From Planctomycetota bacterium (GTDB taxonomy: Bacteria; Planctomycetota; B15-G4; SIAN01), in assembly GCA_028289345.1 (NCBI GenBank), contig JANQQL010000029.1, forward strand, positions 1 to 64,000: a stretch of 64,000 bases of DNA. The letters run 5' to 3'. Position numbers and translations under genes: made by a program. Position 1 is the stretch's first letter. Each line of letters starts with the position of its first letter. Under the pieces are notes generated by a model. The model did not search any database. It was not told the origin of the DNA and saw only the letters and a program-made list of their open reading frames with translations. Shown here one piece after another: positions 7,748-17,057 of this stretch.

Positions 7748-10700
7748 CTAGTTCGCGGAGTCTTCCCCTCCGGAAGGCGCCTTGAGAGCCTTCAACAATG
7801 CGACCACTTTCCGCAAGTTGTTTTGCGTCCTAGCCCAGTCCTGCGGCGTGCGTTCTTGGGTGAATTCCTCAAGGGCCTTTCGGTAAGCACACTCAGCCTC
7901 TTGCAATGCCTGGACATCCCCGTCCAGTTGGCCGCGCACCTTGAGCACAGTGCCCAAGTTGTTTTGCGTAGCAGCCCAGTGCTGCGGCGTGCGCTCTTGG
8001 GTGTATTCTTCGAGGGCTTGTCGGAAGGCAGACTCCGCCTCTCGCAACGCTTGGACGTCCCCTTCCAGCTGGCCAAGCACCTTGAGCACAACGCCCAGGT
8101 TGTTTTGCGTCATGGCCCAGCCCTGCGGCGTGCCCTCTTGGGTGCGCTCTTCGAGGGCCTTTCGGTAGGCAGACTCCGCTTCTTGCAACGCCTGGGCGTC
8201 CCCTTCCAACTGGCCCCGCACCTTGAGCACAATGCCCAAGTTGTTCTGCGTCATGGCCCACTGCTGCGGTGTGCGCTCCTGCGTGTATTCTTCGAGGGCC
8301 TTTCGGAAAGCACACTCTGCCTCTTGCAAGGCCTGGACGTCCCCTTCCAACTGGCCCCGCACCTTGAGCACAATGCCCAGGTTGTTTTGCGTCCTAGCCC
8401 AGTCCTGCGGCGTGCGCTCTTGGGTGTGTTCCTCGAGAGCCTTTTGGTAGGCAGACTCCGCCTCTCGCAACGCCTGGACGTCCCCTTCCTGCTGGCCCCG
8501 CACCTGAAGCACGATGCCCAAGTTGTTTTGCGTCATGGCCCAGCCCTGCGGCGTGCCCCCTTGGGTGCGCTCTTCCAGGGCCTTTCGGTAGGCAGACTCC
8601 GCCTCTTGCAACGCTTCGACGTCTCCCTCAAGCTGGCCGCGCGCCTGAAGCACAGCGCCCATGTTGTTCTGCGTCGTAGCCCATTCCTGTGGCGTGCGCT
8701 CTTGGGTGTATTCTTCGAGGGCCTGTCGGAAGGCAGACTCCGCCTCTCGCAACGCCTCGACATCCCCTTCGTGCTGGCCGCGCACCTTGAGCACAATGCC
8801 CAAGTTGTTTTGCGCCCTAGCCCAGTCCAACGGCGTGCGCTCTTGGGTGCGCTCTTCCAGGGCCTTTCGGTAAGCACACTCCGCCGCTTGCAACGCCTGC
8901 ACGTCCCCTTCCAGCTGGCCCCGCACCTGAAGCACAAGACCCCAGTTGTTTTGCGTCATGGCCCACTGCTGCGGCGTTCGCTTCTGCGTGAATTCTTCGA
9001 GGGCCTTTCGGTAAGCACACTCCGCCTCTTGCAACGACAGGACGTCTCCCTCCAGCTCGCCCCGCACCTTGAGCACAATGCCCAAGTTGTTTTGCGTCCT
9101 AGCCCAGTCCTGCGGCACGCGCTCTTGGGTGTATTCCTCGAGGGCTTTTCGGTAGGCGGTCGTCGCAACCTCGAGAGACACTCCGTCTCCTGCAGTCTGG
9201 CCTAGGTCGGTAAGCCTTCTCGCAAGGTCGCTCAATCGCCGTGCTCCCGAAGTCTCGAGGGGTTCGGGAGTCCGCTCCATCGCTCGCCCGGCGGCGGCCA
9301 CGCAGTCGAGAGACAAGCGCCGAGCTTCGGTTTCTGCAAACCGCTCGGGCTCGATGATTCGTTGGAGCGCGTCCATTGCCCGGCTCCAATCATCTCGAAC
9401 CTCCCCCCTTTCGCGCAGGAAGTCGGCCAGCACTCGGTGCATGGTCCAGTGGGCGGAGCCGCGCGCGTGGAAAAGGAACGATCGACCAACGAGTCGCACC
9501 TCCGATTGACGTCCGCCAAGGTCTCCGCAGATCTCGGTGAGCAGTTTCGCGGGGATCGGTTCAGGGGCGAGGATCGAACAGACCCGTGCCGCAACTCGAG
9601 TTTCCTCCGGCAGGCGTTCGTAGGAGACCGCCAACGCCTCGGTGATCCCTCGCAGGTGCTCTTCCGGAATGGAGTCGCGCAGTGCATCGCATTCACGGTC
9701 CAAGACATCGACCGTGCTTCTTCCGTCCGCGTAACTCAACAACTGGCTGGGATCGAGCCCGTGTTGCAACGCCTGGTGAAGAAGGGTCAATGCCAATGGC
9801 AAGTGCCCCACCCACTCGGTGATTCGATCCCACTCTTCGGCCGAAAGTGAGTTTCCGTTCGGCACTTGGGAGGTCAAGAGTTCTCGAGCGGGGTCTTTTT
9901 CGAGGACGTCTACCGCGAGACCGGCCCCCGCGTCCCCAATGGACCGACGCGAAGTCGCAAGCACGGTCACCCAAGCCCGTCCGGGAAGAAGGTCATCCAA
10001 GGATTTCGGGGGCTGGTTCTTCAGTGACTCGGGAACGTTGTCCAACACGAACAGCTTCGAGCCCTTCTCGTCTCCATGGAGGGCCTGCTCCAGCTCCGAA
10101 CGCACGCTTCGCCCCGCCCGGCGCATCTCCTGAATCGTGGGCAAGGCCGCCGGTCGGAACACGCGAAGGATGTCGAGCCACTGCTGCTCGAGCTGATCCT
10201 CCGACACCTCGGTATCGAGCCAGAACACGCCTCCGGGGTAGTAGGGACTCTGAAACCGCCACAGGTATTCGAGAGCAAGCTGCGACTTTCCGAATCCACC
10301 GCCCCCGGTCAGCGCGCCGGTCAGGGACGCCGATGTTCCCGAGGGTTCTCCCCCGGGCAGGAGAGCATCGTGCAGTTGCTGCATGAGGCGGGCGCGACCC
10401 ACGAAACGCTCTCGCAATGACAACGGCAGCGAAAGCGGATAGACCCGCCCGCGAGGTTCCCGGGGAGGAGGGATCGGCTCCACTCCGGCCAGGGAGTCCC
10501 GGACTTCTTCCAAGGCGTGCAATCGAGACAGTCGCTCTTGGAGAGACGGCCCGTGCTGGTCGCGTCCGGAGGTTCTCTGGAGAACACCCTCGACCGCTTG
10601 CCGAACTTCCTCCACATCCTCGGAACAGGCCAGGTTGAGGGTTTGGATCTTCGGCGGGAGACGAGAGTGGAAGTCGGGAGCGGCCCCCGAAGGCAACACG

Positions 10701-11026
10701 ACGACGAGGGGTTCCAGCTCCTGGTCGCAATCCCTACCACGTTCCCCGCGAGCAAGCCGGATGCGATAGGGCGAGAGAGCCATCTGCCACTCTTTCCAGC
10801 AGTACCATCGATCGAAATAGGTGTCGCTGGCGAACACCACCACGACCTGGCTCGCGAGCATGGCGTCGGCAATTCGCTTGGGAAACGGCTCGCCGAGAGG
10901 AATGTCCTCACGATTGACATCGAGGAATGTTCGATCAGAGCCCAGCGCCTCCTGCAACGCGCGCGCAGACTCGCTCGAGACCGAGCGCGCATAGGAGAGG
11001 AAAACCTGTTTTGCAGAACGGTTCAT
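7748..11026 (-). CDS. TIR domain / STAND-type NTPase / TPR protein
   Basis: The 1092-residue protein has an N-terminal TIR domain (about 5-150): KQVFLSYARS, then FASDTYFDRWYCWKEW, where Glu79 sits at the position of the catalytic glutamate of NAD-cleaving TIRs. An NTPase domain of NB-ARC type follows, with P-loop GGGGFGKSQ (241-249), Walker B LFVLDN (325-330) and a GLPLA-like HLPLALTLL. The C-terminal 480 residues are TPR repeats of 47 residues with the QNNLG..L...G signature. Bacterial TIR-NTPase-repeat proteins include phage-defence NLR-like sensors, where NTPase oligomerisation activates the TIR; that role is inferred here. The ATG at 11026 is chosen because the TIR begins at once; the frame stays open upstream without recognisable sequence, and no clear Shine-Dalgarno is seen. 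A signalling role unrelated to phage is possible. Confidence 0.8.
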   Translation of the reverse strand: MNRSAKQVFLSYARSVSSESARALQEALGSDRTFLDVNREDIPLGEPFPKRIADAMLASQVVVVFASDTYFDRWYCWKEWQMALSPYRIRLARGERGRDCDQELEPLVVVLPSGAAPDFHSRLPPKIQTLNLACSEDVEEVRQAVEGVLQRTSGRDQHGPSLQERLSRLHALEEVRDSLAGVEPIPPPREPRGRVYPLSLPLSLRERFVGRARLMQQLHDALLPGGEPSGTSASLTGALTGGGGFGKSQLALEYLWRFQSPYYPGGVFWLDTEVSEDQLEQQWLDILRVFRPAALPTIQEMRRAGRSVRSELEQALHGDEKGSKLFVLDNVPESLKNQPPKSLDDLLPGRAWVTVLATSRRSIGDAGAGLAVDVLEKDPARELLTSQVPNGNSLSAEEWDRITEWVGHLPLALTLLHQALQHGLDPSQLLSYADGRSTVDVLDRECDALRDSIPEEHLRGITEALAVSYERLPEETRVAARVCSILAPEPIPAKLLTEICGDLGGRQSEVRLVGRSFLFHARGSAHWTMHRVLADFLRERGEVRDDWSRAMDALQRIIEPERFAETEARRLSLDCVAAAGRAMERTPEPLETSGARRLSDLARRLTDLGQTAGDGVSLEVATTAYRKALEEYTQERVPQDWARTQNNLGIVLKVRGELEGDVLSLQEAECAYRKALEEFTQKRTPQQWAMTQNNWGLVLQVRGQLEGDVQALQAAECAYRKALEERTQERTPLDWARAQNNLGIVLKVRGQHEGDVEALREAESAFRQALEEYTQERTPQEWATTQNNMGAVLQARGQLEGDVEALQEAESAYRKALEERTQGGTPQGWAMTQNNLGIVLQVRGQQEGDVQALREAESAYQKALEEHTQERTPQDWARTQNNLGIVLKVRGQLEGDVQALQEAECAFRKALEEYTQERTPQQWAMTQNNLGIVLKVRGQLEGDAQALQEAESAYRKALEERTQEGTPQGWAMTQNNLGVVLKVLGQLEGDVQALREAESAFRQALEEYTQERTPQHWAATQNNLGTVLKVRGQLDGDVQALQEAECAYRKALEEFTQERTPQDWARTQNNLRKVVALLKALKAPSGGEDSAN
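7800..9195 (-). repeat. Tandem 141-bp coding repeats (47-aa TPR units)
   Basis: About ten copies with an exact 141-base period, seen from the anchor TTGAGCAC (or its variant) at 7941, 8082, 8223, 8364 and onward at the same spacing. Neighbouring copies are highly similar at DNA level, consistent with recent duplication and likely copy-number variation. Confidence 0.85.
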
Positions 11027-11364
11027 GAATGGGAAGGCGGTGACTTGTCGGCCAGGTATGTGCATCGGCCAGTTATGTGCAAACGTCCCGTGGGCGCTGG
11101 CGAAACCCGTCGCCCTCTGGGCGGAAATCTGCCCAGCCCGAGATCGGGGGAGAGTGTAGCAACGCGCTCGCCAAGTGCACTTCGGAGGAAAGGCGCCGCC
11201 GGGGATGGCGAGCCACGGATTCGGGCGAGATCGCGCGCTCCTCGGGAGAGGCGTTCCCCCGATTCGCCGACTCCGGCCATCTCGAGCCAGGACGCGGGGC
11301 ACGGCGTCGGCTGCCAGAGCACGTCGCGCAAGCTGCGCTGCGAACAGCCGCCGACCACTCCCGT
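11027..11364. other. Intergenic region upstream of the TIR gene
   Basis: 338 bases between the TIR gene start and the stop of the TPR-kinase gene, both on the minus strand. It must hold the TIR promoter if the TIR gene is not read from the kinase operon. Overlapping frames here lack recognisable domains. No clear promoter or hairpin was picked out. Confidence 0.4.
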
Positions 11365-13887
11365 TCAATGAAACAAAGGCAAGGGGTGATCCGTGGGCAT
11401 CGGGACCATCGGTTCGGCGCCGTCATTCAGCCAAGCGATCTCATCCTCCAGCTCCAAGGCTCGCTGGATCTGCCCCGCCTGCCTCAACAGCTGGGCGAAG
11501 CGGCTCAAGCCACGGAGGATGTCGTCTTCCTCGCCGGGTCCTTCCCAAAGGAACTCCACGCCCTCATCGATGACTGCGAGAGCTTCTTCGTGTTCGCTGA
11601 GTTGGAGGAGGAGCATGGCGAGGTAACAACGCACTTCGATCGCTTTGAAATGGGCGGGCCCGAATTCCGAGTCCACGCACGCCGCGGCGCGACGCATTTG
11701 CTCGAGCGCTTCGGAAATCCGGTTCTGCTGGAACAAGCAAAGCGCCAAGGAGAACTGCAGCAACCCAATCTCACGGGTCTGGGACCCCATGGTGACGGAC
11801 GCAATCTCCAGGGCCTCACGCAAGATTTGCTCGGACTCGAGGAGCTTGGACTGCTCCATGCACACCTTGCCGAGAAGGCCAAGGATGACCGTCTCTTGCG
11901 GGTGCCCGCTCCCGTATCGTTGGATGAGCAACGCGTGGGCGCGACGCAGGCGTCTCTCCGCCAGCGCGCGCTCCCCCCGCTGGTTGTCCATCACGGAAAC
12001 CCTGACCAAGAATCGCGTGGTGTAGTCCGAGTCTTCCCCGTAAAGAGCCATCGCAGATTGCAACGCTCGTTCGGCCAACTGCCCGCCCTGGTCGAACCGC
12101 CCGAGCAGGTGCAGACACTGGGCGAGTTCGGCCTGGAGGTCAAGGATATCCATTGGGTTCTCACCCGTCTGCTGATACCAGACGATGCACTGGTTCAGGA
12201 TCTCGACCGCGGCTTCGAACTCTTCGGCACCCATCCGAATCGTCGCCCGAAGCCGGTTCGATGCGGTCCGCGCAGCTTCCACCCGAGCCGGGATCAAGTC
12301 ATCCCGTTCCGCGAGGAGTTGATCCGCCGCCGAAACCAGCGCTTCGGCTTCGTCATAGCGGCCACGTTGAATTCTGACCGCCGCCGCCAGCTGCAACGCA
12401 TCCACTCTCCGCCAGGGAAGCGCAAAGGCGTGGTCGCCGGTGACCCTCAACGCCGCCTCCGCGGCCGCCACTGCGCCAGGCAGATGGCCGAGGCTCAACA
12501 TCGCTTTTCCGAGAGTCCGCTGAACGTCACACTCCAACCGGGGCTCGTCCACAAAGAACGACTCTGCCCGAGCATGCGCTTCTTCGAGCATCTCCGAAAC
12601 CGAAGTTCGCGAGCTCACGGACGGCAAAGAGAGGACGTCTTTCAACAGAAACTGCAACACGGACTGGGTTCGCTGAGCTTCCTCGCCGGCTTCGCGAGAG
12701 GCCTGCTCCGCCAGCCCGAGGGCACGACGAGCCTGCTCGCTGGAGCGTAGCGCCGCATTGCGCTGTACCTTCATGCGACGAGATTGAAGAGTCATGCCTC
12801 CCGCAAGCACGATCAACGCCAGAAGCAACAAGGTCGACAGAGTGCTGACCACGGGGTTCCGTCGGACCCATTTGCGGAATTGGTAGGCAACCGTCAGCGG
12901 ATGGGCCAACACCGCTTCGCCACGGAGATAGCGGCGCAAGTCCTGAGCAAGGCCATCCACGGATTGGTAGCGAGCGCGGGGATCTCGAGCCATCGCTTTG
13001 TGGGCGATCGCATCGATCTCTCGGCCAAGACCCGGACAGCGCGTGGATGGCCGTCCGAACTCTCCCCGCTCGATCGCTTCGAGATAGCCGTGAACTCCGG
13101 TCGCGTCGACGAACGGCCGCTCGCCGACCAGGATTTCGACCAAGACGACGCCAAGTGAGAACACGTCGCTGCGGACATCGAGCTGAGCTGCACCGTGGTC
13201 AAAGGTCTCTGGAGCGGCATAGCCAGGCGTCCCGAAGAACTCTCCACTGACCGTGGCATCCAAGGTCCCGGAGTCGAGAAGTTTCGCCAGGCCAAAGTCC
13301 ACAATGCGGGGCTGCTGCTGGCGATCGACAAGGACGTTGGCGGGCTTGATGTCCCGGTGGAGGACTCCATTCTGATGGGCGTGATGAACTGCATCGCAAA
13401 CCTGCAGGAAGGCCTCCAGGATTGCTCGGGAGCCTTGAGTTCGAGCTCGCACCTGTCGAGCCCAATCGGCCAAGGAGATCCCATCGATCCACTCCATGGT
13501 GAGATGGGGAATCCCGCAAATGGTCTCCATCCCAAACACGGTGACGACCCCGGGATGGCGAAGGTTGGCCGCCGCCTCCATCTCGCGCTCGAAGCGCCGG
13601 CGATGGCTGGGTGAAGCAAAGACCCCCGCTTGGAGACGCTTGATCGCGACCAAGCGGTTGGTTCCGCGCTGACGGGCGCGATAGATGATGCCCTGGCCCC
13701 CGCGGGAGACCTCACACACTTCCGCGAACGATCCGAGCAACTCGGGGGGTGGCATGGACTCCGCGCATTGCACCCGGTCCATCCAGCCATCGGCTTCCGA
13801 TGTGAAGCCAAACAGTCGGACGTCCTCGGGGGGAAGCGGCGGCGCACCCTCCGACCAGGGGCCGTCAGGCGGACCACTCTTCATCAT
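11365..13887 (-). CDS. Ser/Thr protein kinase with C-terminal TPR-like region
   Basis: The 840-residue protein has a Hanks-type kinase domain with a glycine loop SRGGQGIIYRA (61-71), Lys83 in VAIKRL, HRDIKPANV (177-185), DFG (197-199) and an APE motif (YAAPE), so catalysis looks intact. A single membrane helix (about 346-366, LSTLLLLALIVLAGGM) separates it from a C-terminal helical region with TPR-like repeats, presumably outside the membrane or in the planctomycete periplasm. The start at 13887 is preferred because GAGAAG lies 7 bases upstream; a second ATG follows directly, and a TTG at 13902 is possible. The gene overlaps the sigma-factor gene by 23 bases, which implies translational coupling and a signalling link. 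Confidence 0.9.
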   Translation of the reverse strand: MMKSGPPDGPWSEGAPPLPPEDVRLFGFTSEADGWMDRVQCAESMPPPELLGSFAEVCEVSRGGQGIIYRARQRGTNRLVAIKRLQAGVFASPSHRRRFEREMEAAANLRHPGVVTVFGMETICGIPHLTMEWIDGISLADWARQVRARTQGSRAILEAFLQVCDAVHHAHQNGVLHRDIKPANVLVDRQQQPRIVDFGLAKLLDSGTLDATVSGEFFGTPGYAAPETFDHGAAQLDVRSDVFSLGVVLVEILVGERPFVDATGVHGYLEAIERGEFGRPSTRCPGLGREIDAIAHKAMARDPRARYQSVDGLAQDLRRYLRGEAVLAHPLTVAYQFRKWVRRNPVVSTLSTLLLLALIVLAGGMTLQSRRMKVQRNAALRSSEQARRALGLAEQASREAGEEAQRTQSVLQFLLKDVLSLPSVSSRTSVSEMLEEAHARAESFFVDEPRLECDVQRTLGKAMLSLGHLPGAVAAAEAALRVTGDHAFALPWRRVDALQLAAAVRIQRGRYDEAEALVSAADQLLAERDDLIPARVEAARTASNRLRATIRMGAEEFEAAVEILNQCIVWYQQTGENPMDILDLQAELAQCLHLLGRFDQGGQLAERALQSAMALYGEDSDYTTRFLVRVSVMDNQRGERALAERRLRRAHALLIQRYGSGHPQETVILGLLGKVCMEQSKLLESEQILREALEIASVTMGSQTREIGLLQFSLALCLFQQNRISEALEQMRRAAACVDSEFGPAHFKAIEVRCYLAMLLLQLSEHEEALAVIDEGVEFLWEGPGEEDDILRGLSRFAQLLRQAGQIQRALELEDEIAWLNDGAEPMVPMPTDHPLPLFH

Positions 13888-14455
13888 GGATCTGCTTCTC
13901 AATCAGTCCCTTCAGGCGATCACGAATGCGCTGTTTGACTTTCTCCACTGCCTCTGGAGTCGTGGCGTATCGGGCGGCCACTTCGCGGATTCCTTCTCCA
14001 CGGAGGAGATCGCTGAACATGAGGACACTGCGCGGCTCGAACGACGCCCTGACCGATCTCATGGCAAGGCGATAGTGGTGGTGCATCCACTCTCGTTCCC
14101 ACAACTCGTGGTCGGCTCTGGAAGACGGAGCCATTTCTTCAAGAGCGTGGGAACTCAGCAGCTGGACGCTACGACGTCGCCCATGGTGCTGCCGGATGGC
14201 GTTCTGCACGACCCGCCAGAGGTAGTCGCGGAAGCGCCCGCGCCGGGGCTGATATCGAAATCGAGGAGCCGAGCGCGCCAGATCCATCATGACCGTCTGA
14301 CGAACGTCTTCGGCGTCCGTGAGCTGCAGGCCATGGTAGTAACAGACCCGCAGAACGAGACTTCGGTACCGTTCCTCGAATTCCCGCCAAGCTGCGTGAT
14401 CCGTCCGATCTCTCAATCGAGAGAGCAGGGACGGAGACGTCGTCGGTGATGCCAT
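13865..14455 (-). CDS. ECF-type sigma-70 family factor
   Basis: The 196-residue protein shows region 2 (AWREFEERYRSLVLRVCYYHGLQLTDAEDVRQTVMMDL, given here only to name the region from about residue 20 to 60) with the typical D-A-E-D-V-x-Q helix, and a region 4 helix-turn-helix near the C-terminus (GEGIREVAARYATTPEAVEKVKQR is split by a turn). No transmembrane or anti-sigma domain is fused. It directs RNA polymerase to an unknown regulon. The kinase gene downstream overlaps its end, so the kinase may control the factor, a pairing known from planctomycetes. The start at 14455 matches the beginning of the fold; the Shine-Dalgarno is weak. Confidence 0.85.
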   Translation of the reverse strand: MASPTTSPSLLSRLRDRTDHAAWREFEERYRSLVLRVCYYHGLQLTDAEDVRQTVMMDLARSAPRFRYQPRRGRFRDYLWRVVQNAIRQHHGRRRSVQLLSSHALEEMAPSSRADHELWEREWMHHHYRLAMRSVRASFEPRSVLMFSDLLRGEGIREVAARYATTPEAVEKVKQRIRDRLKGLIEKQIHDEEWSA

Positions 14456-14530
14456 GAATACAACCCGGTCCTGGCCACGGCGTGACGCAGGACGCTTGGT
14501 CGACGCTGCCAAAACTCGGGCTACCAAAGC

Positions 14531-14854
14531 TCAAGCAGGGCCGTTTGAAATCGAGCGGACTCGCAGTATAGCAACTGCGATCTTCCAGGAGCTCTCGGAC
14601 GAAGTCGTTTCCGCTGAACAAACTTTGGACTCAAGAAAGTTTGAGTTTTGCTCGCAGGAAGCCCTCGCTTGGTCGTTCGACGCAAGCCCCATCCTCTCAA
14701 GCATCAACCACAAAGCGAGCGCTCCCATCAAAACGGTGATCCCGAGAACCCACCACATCCCCGTCCTCACCGGCCAGGGCGGACTCGCGTGGAGAACGGG
14801 CCTTAGCTCGCGGAGCTGATCGGCGTGGGACAGGGGCGCGTCATCAGGCGGCAT
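14531..14854 (-). CDS. Small single-helix membrane protein, exporter-coupled
   Basis: A 107-residue protein with one hydrophobic helix (about residues 31-52, TGMWWVLGITVLMGALALWLML). I recognise no family. Its start overlaps the end of the C39 ABC-exporter gene by 11 bases, so it is the last gene of that operon and is probably translated with it. It might be an accessory or immunity protein for the exported peptide; this rests on position alone. The C-terminal half is poorly structured and the true stop is uncertain only in the sense that codon bias there is weaker. Confidence 0.5.
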   Translation of the reverse strand: MPPDDAPLSHADQLRELRPVLHASPPWPVRTGMWWVLGITVLMGALALWLMLERMGLASNDQARASCEQNSNFLESKVCSAETTSSESSWKIAVAILRVRSISNGPA

Positions 14855-17057
14855 GGTCTTCGAGCTCGAGTTGATTCTTCACCAAGTGGTAGTAGCGGCC
14901 CCGGGCCAAAAGCAGCTCTCCATGGGTTCCGACTTCATCCACGCGACCCCGATTCATGACGACGATGCGATCCGCGTCCTTGATGGTGCTAAGCCGATGG
15001 GCGACCACCAAAACGCTTTTCCCGAGAAAGAACCGACGCAGGTTTCTCATGACTAAGCGCTCGGTGGCAGCATCAAGGGAACTGGTTGCTTCATCGAAGA
15101 ACAGATAGTCAGGGTTCTTGTACACCGCTCGGGCGATCAGAAGGCGCTGACGCTCCCCACCGCTCATCTGAAATCCGTTCGGGCCAACCGGGGTCTCGTA
15201 GCCCTGCGGAAGCCTCTCAATGAACTCGTGAAGGCATGCCACTCGAGCCGCGGCGACCAGGCGTTTCGGGTCCTGATCTCTGCCAAGGGCGATGTTGGCA
15301 GCAATCGAGTTGGAGAACAGGAAGCCGTCCTGGAGAACGACACCACATCGACGCCGCCAAGCTTGACTCTGGATCGAACTCAGTGCCCATGGACCGACGC
15401 AAACCTCCCCCGAATCGGTCGCGTGGAACTTCAGGAGGATCTTCAGCAGAGTCGATTTCCCACTTCCACTGGACCCCACGACCGCCGTGAACTTTCCGGC
15501 GGCGACACAAACAGTGGCGGCACTCAGCGCGGCTTCTCGATCGGACGAATAACGAAAGCTCACGTCACGCAGGTTCAGATCGAGCGGACGAGGACCAAGC
15601 TCGGCAATCAGGTTCGGGGGATCTTCGTCCGGTTCCCGGCGGACCTGATGAAGACGCTCGAGACTCAGACGCGCGTCTTGGAACGCCCGAGCGAACCGAG
15701 TCATCTGGCTGATGGGCCCCCCGAGCTGGCCCACGATGTACTGCACGGCAAGCATCATGCCCAGGGTCATGTCCCCCTGAATCACGAGATAGGCCGCGCA
15801 GAAGGTAATCAGGAGGTTCTTCAGTTCGTGCAAGGCGAGAGCACCGCCGTCCTGAATCTGGTTCACCCCCAACGAGCGCAGTTTGTTGCGGTGAATTCTG
15901 GCCTGGTGTCGCCCCCAACCTTCCAGTTGGGTTCGTTCCGAACCCGCCAGCTTGATCTCAGCCATGCCGTGAACGAGCTGGATCATGAGGTTCTGTTCTT
16001 CGGACAGGTCGTGGAACCGTTGGTCATCCACCGCTCGTCGACGGCGCCGCCACAACAAGGTCCAGCCGATTGCCAACGAGGTTCCAACCATGAAGATCGC
16101 GAAGATCCAGACGCTGTACGTCAACAACACCGTCCCAAAGACGAGGACGGAAACGCCGGAGAACAGGACATCGAGAGTCGTCGCCGTCAGAAAAGTCTCG
16201 ACTCGCTCGTGATCGCGAATGCGTTGCAGGATTTCTCCCACCCGGCGTCGATCGAAGAAAGGAACAGGCAACCGGGTGAGCTTCATCAGAAACTCCGCGA
16301 CCATCTGCACGTGCACACGCACTCCCAGGTGTAGCAAGATCCATGCGCGCAGAAAGTCGGTGGTGACGCGACCGGCGAACAGCGCCACCTGAGCAACGAG
16401 AATGATCCCGACCCAGTGGAGGTCCTGTTCGCGCACCCCCCAGTCCACCAGGTACTGAGTGAGGAACGGCAAACACAGGCTGAACAGAGCTCCCAACAGC
16501 ACCGCGAGAATCAGTTGCGGCCATGCCCAGGTTTGTCGGCGGAGAAGCTCTTTGAACGGATGAACCAAGGTTCCCAGCGAGGGCACTCCGCCGAATCGCT
16601 CGGAAGAGGAGGGCTGGGTTTCTTCGAAGACCAAAAGCACGCCGCGATCCGTGGCACGACCGTCGACACAGGACAGCCAGCGAGCGAGGAACTCGTCCAC
16701 GGAACAGCGCCGCCGACCACGCGCCGGATCCGCCAGAAGTACGGAGCCGCGCCGCCAACCGTACACCACAACGAAATGCGACTCGTCCGGCAGGTGAGCG
16801 ATGCATGGGAGAGGAGTTTTCTCGAGCGCCTCCGCAGTCAGACGAAACGCGGAACCATGGAGTCCGATCTCCCGACCAGCCCGAGCAAGGGCTTCCAGGG
16901 AGGCACCGGACCGGGCCGTTTGGCAGCGTTGTTCCCAGGAGGTCCCCCCCTCGTCAAGTCCATAGTGGCGAGCAATCATCCGCAGGCAGGTGGCACCACA
17001 ATCGGTGCCGCCTCTCTGCAGAAGAACCGGGAATCGCCCCATCCTGCGCCCGATCAT
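14844..17057 (-). CDS. C39-peptidase-containing ABC exporter (PCAT type)
   Basis: The 737-residue protein has an N-terminal C39 peptidase domain with the QRGGTDCGATC motif (Cys20), His94 (DESHFVVV) and Asp110 (LADPARG), the expected catalytic triad. About six membrane helices follow (roughly 175-440), then a complete ABC ATPase: Walker A GSSGSGKST (Lys534), signature SGGERQ, Walker B YLFFDEATSS and an H-loop histidine. PCAT exporters cut the leader of a double-glycine peptide and pump the mature peptide out. The start ATG overlaps the stop of the VKOR gene as ATGA, so the two are tightly coupled. The likely substrate is the cysteine-rich peptide encoded at 18890-19090. Confidence 0.92.
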   Translation of the reverse strand: MIGRRMGRFPVLLQRGGTDCGATCLRMIARHYGLDEGGTSWEQRCQTARSGASLEALARAGREIGLHGSAFRLTAEALEKTPLPCIAHLPDESHFVVVYGWRRGSVLLADPARGRRRCSVDEFLARWLSCVDGRATDRGVLLVFEETQPSSSERFGGVPSLGTLVHPFKELLRRQTWAWPQLILAVLLGALFSLCLPFLTQYLVDWGVREQDLHWVGIILVAQVALFAGRVTTDFLRAWILLHLGVRVHVQMVAEFLMKLTRLPVPFFDRRRVGEILQRIRDHERVETFLTATTLDVLFSGVSVLVFGTVLLTYSVWIFAIFMVGTSLAIGWTLLWRRRRRAVDDQRFHDLSEEQNLMIQLVHGMAEIKLAGSERTQLEGWGRHQARIHRNKLRSLGVNQIQDGGALALHELKNLLITFCAAYLVIQGDMTLGMMLAVQYIVGQLGGPISQMTRFARAFQDARLSLERLHQVRREPDEDPPNLIAELGPRPLDLNLRDVSFRYSSDREAALSAATVCVAAGKFTAVVGSSGSGKSTLLKILLKFHATDSGEVCVGPWALSSIQSQAWRRRCGVVLQDGFLFSNSIAANIALGRDQDPKRLVAAARVACLHEFIERLPQGYETPVGPNGFQMSGGERQRLLIARAVYKNPDYLFFDEATSSLDAATERLVMRNLRRFFLGKSVLVVAHRLSTIKDADRIVVMNRGRVDEVGTHGELLLARGRYYHLVKNQLELEDHAA

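Noticed and set aside
7800-9195. CRISPR-like array
   Set aside because: Repeats are 141 bases, coding and without spacers; they encode TPR units.
7646-9205. Long plus-strand open frame over the TPR repeats
   Set aside because: Antisense shadow of the TIR-TPR gene; leucine-rich repeat look comes from the 141-base repeat in reverse.
11077-12750. Long plus-strand frame opposite the first TPR-kinase
   Set aside because: Shadow of the kinase gene; no domain, and the minus-strand kinase motifs are clear.
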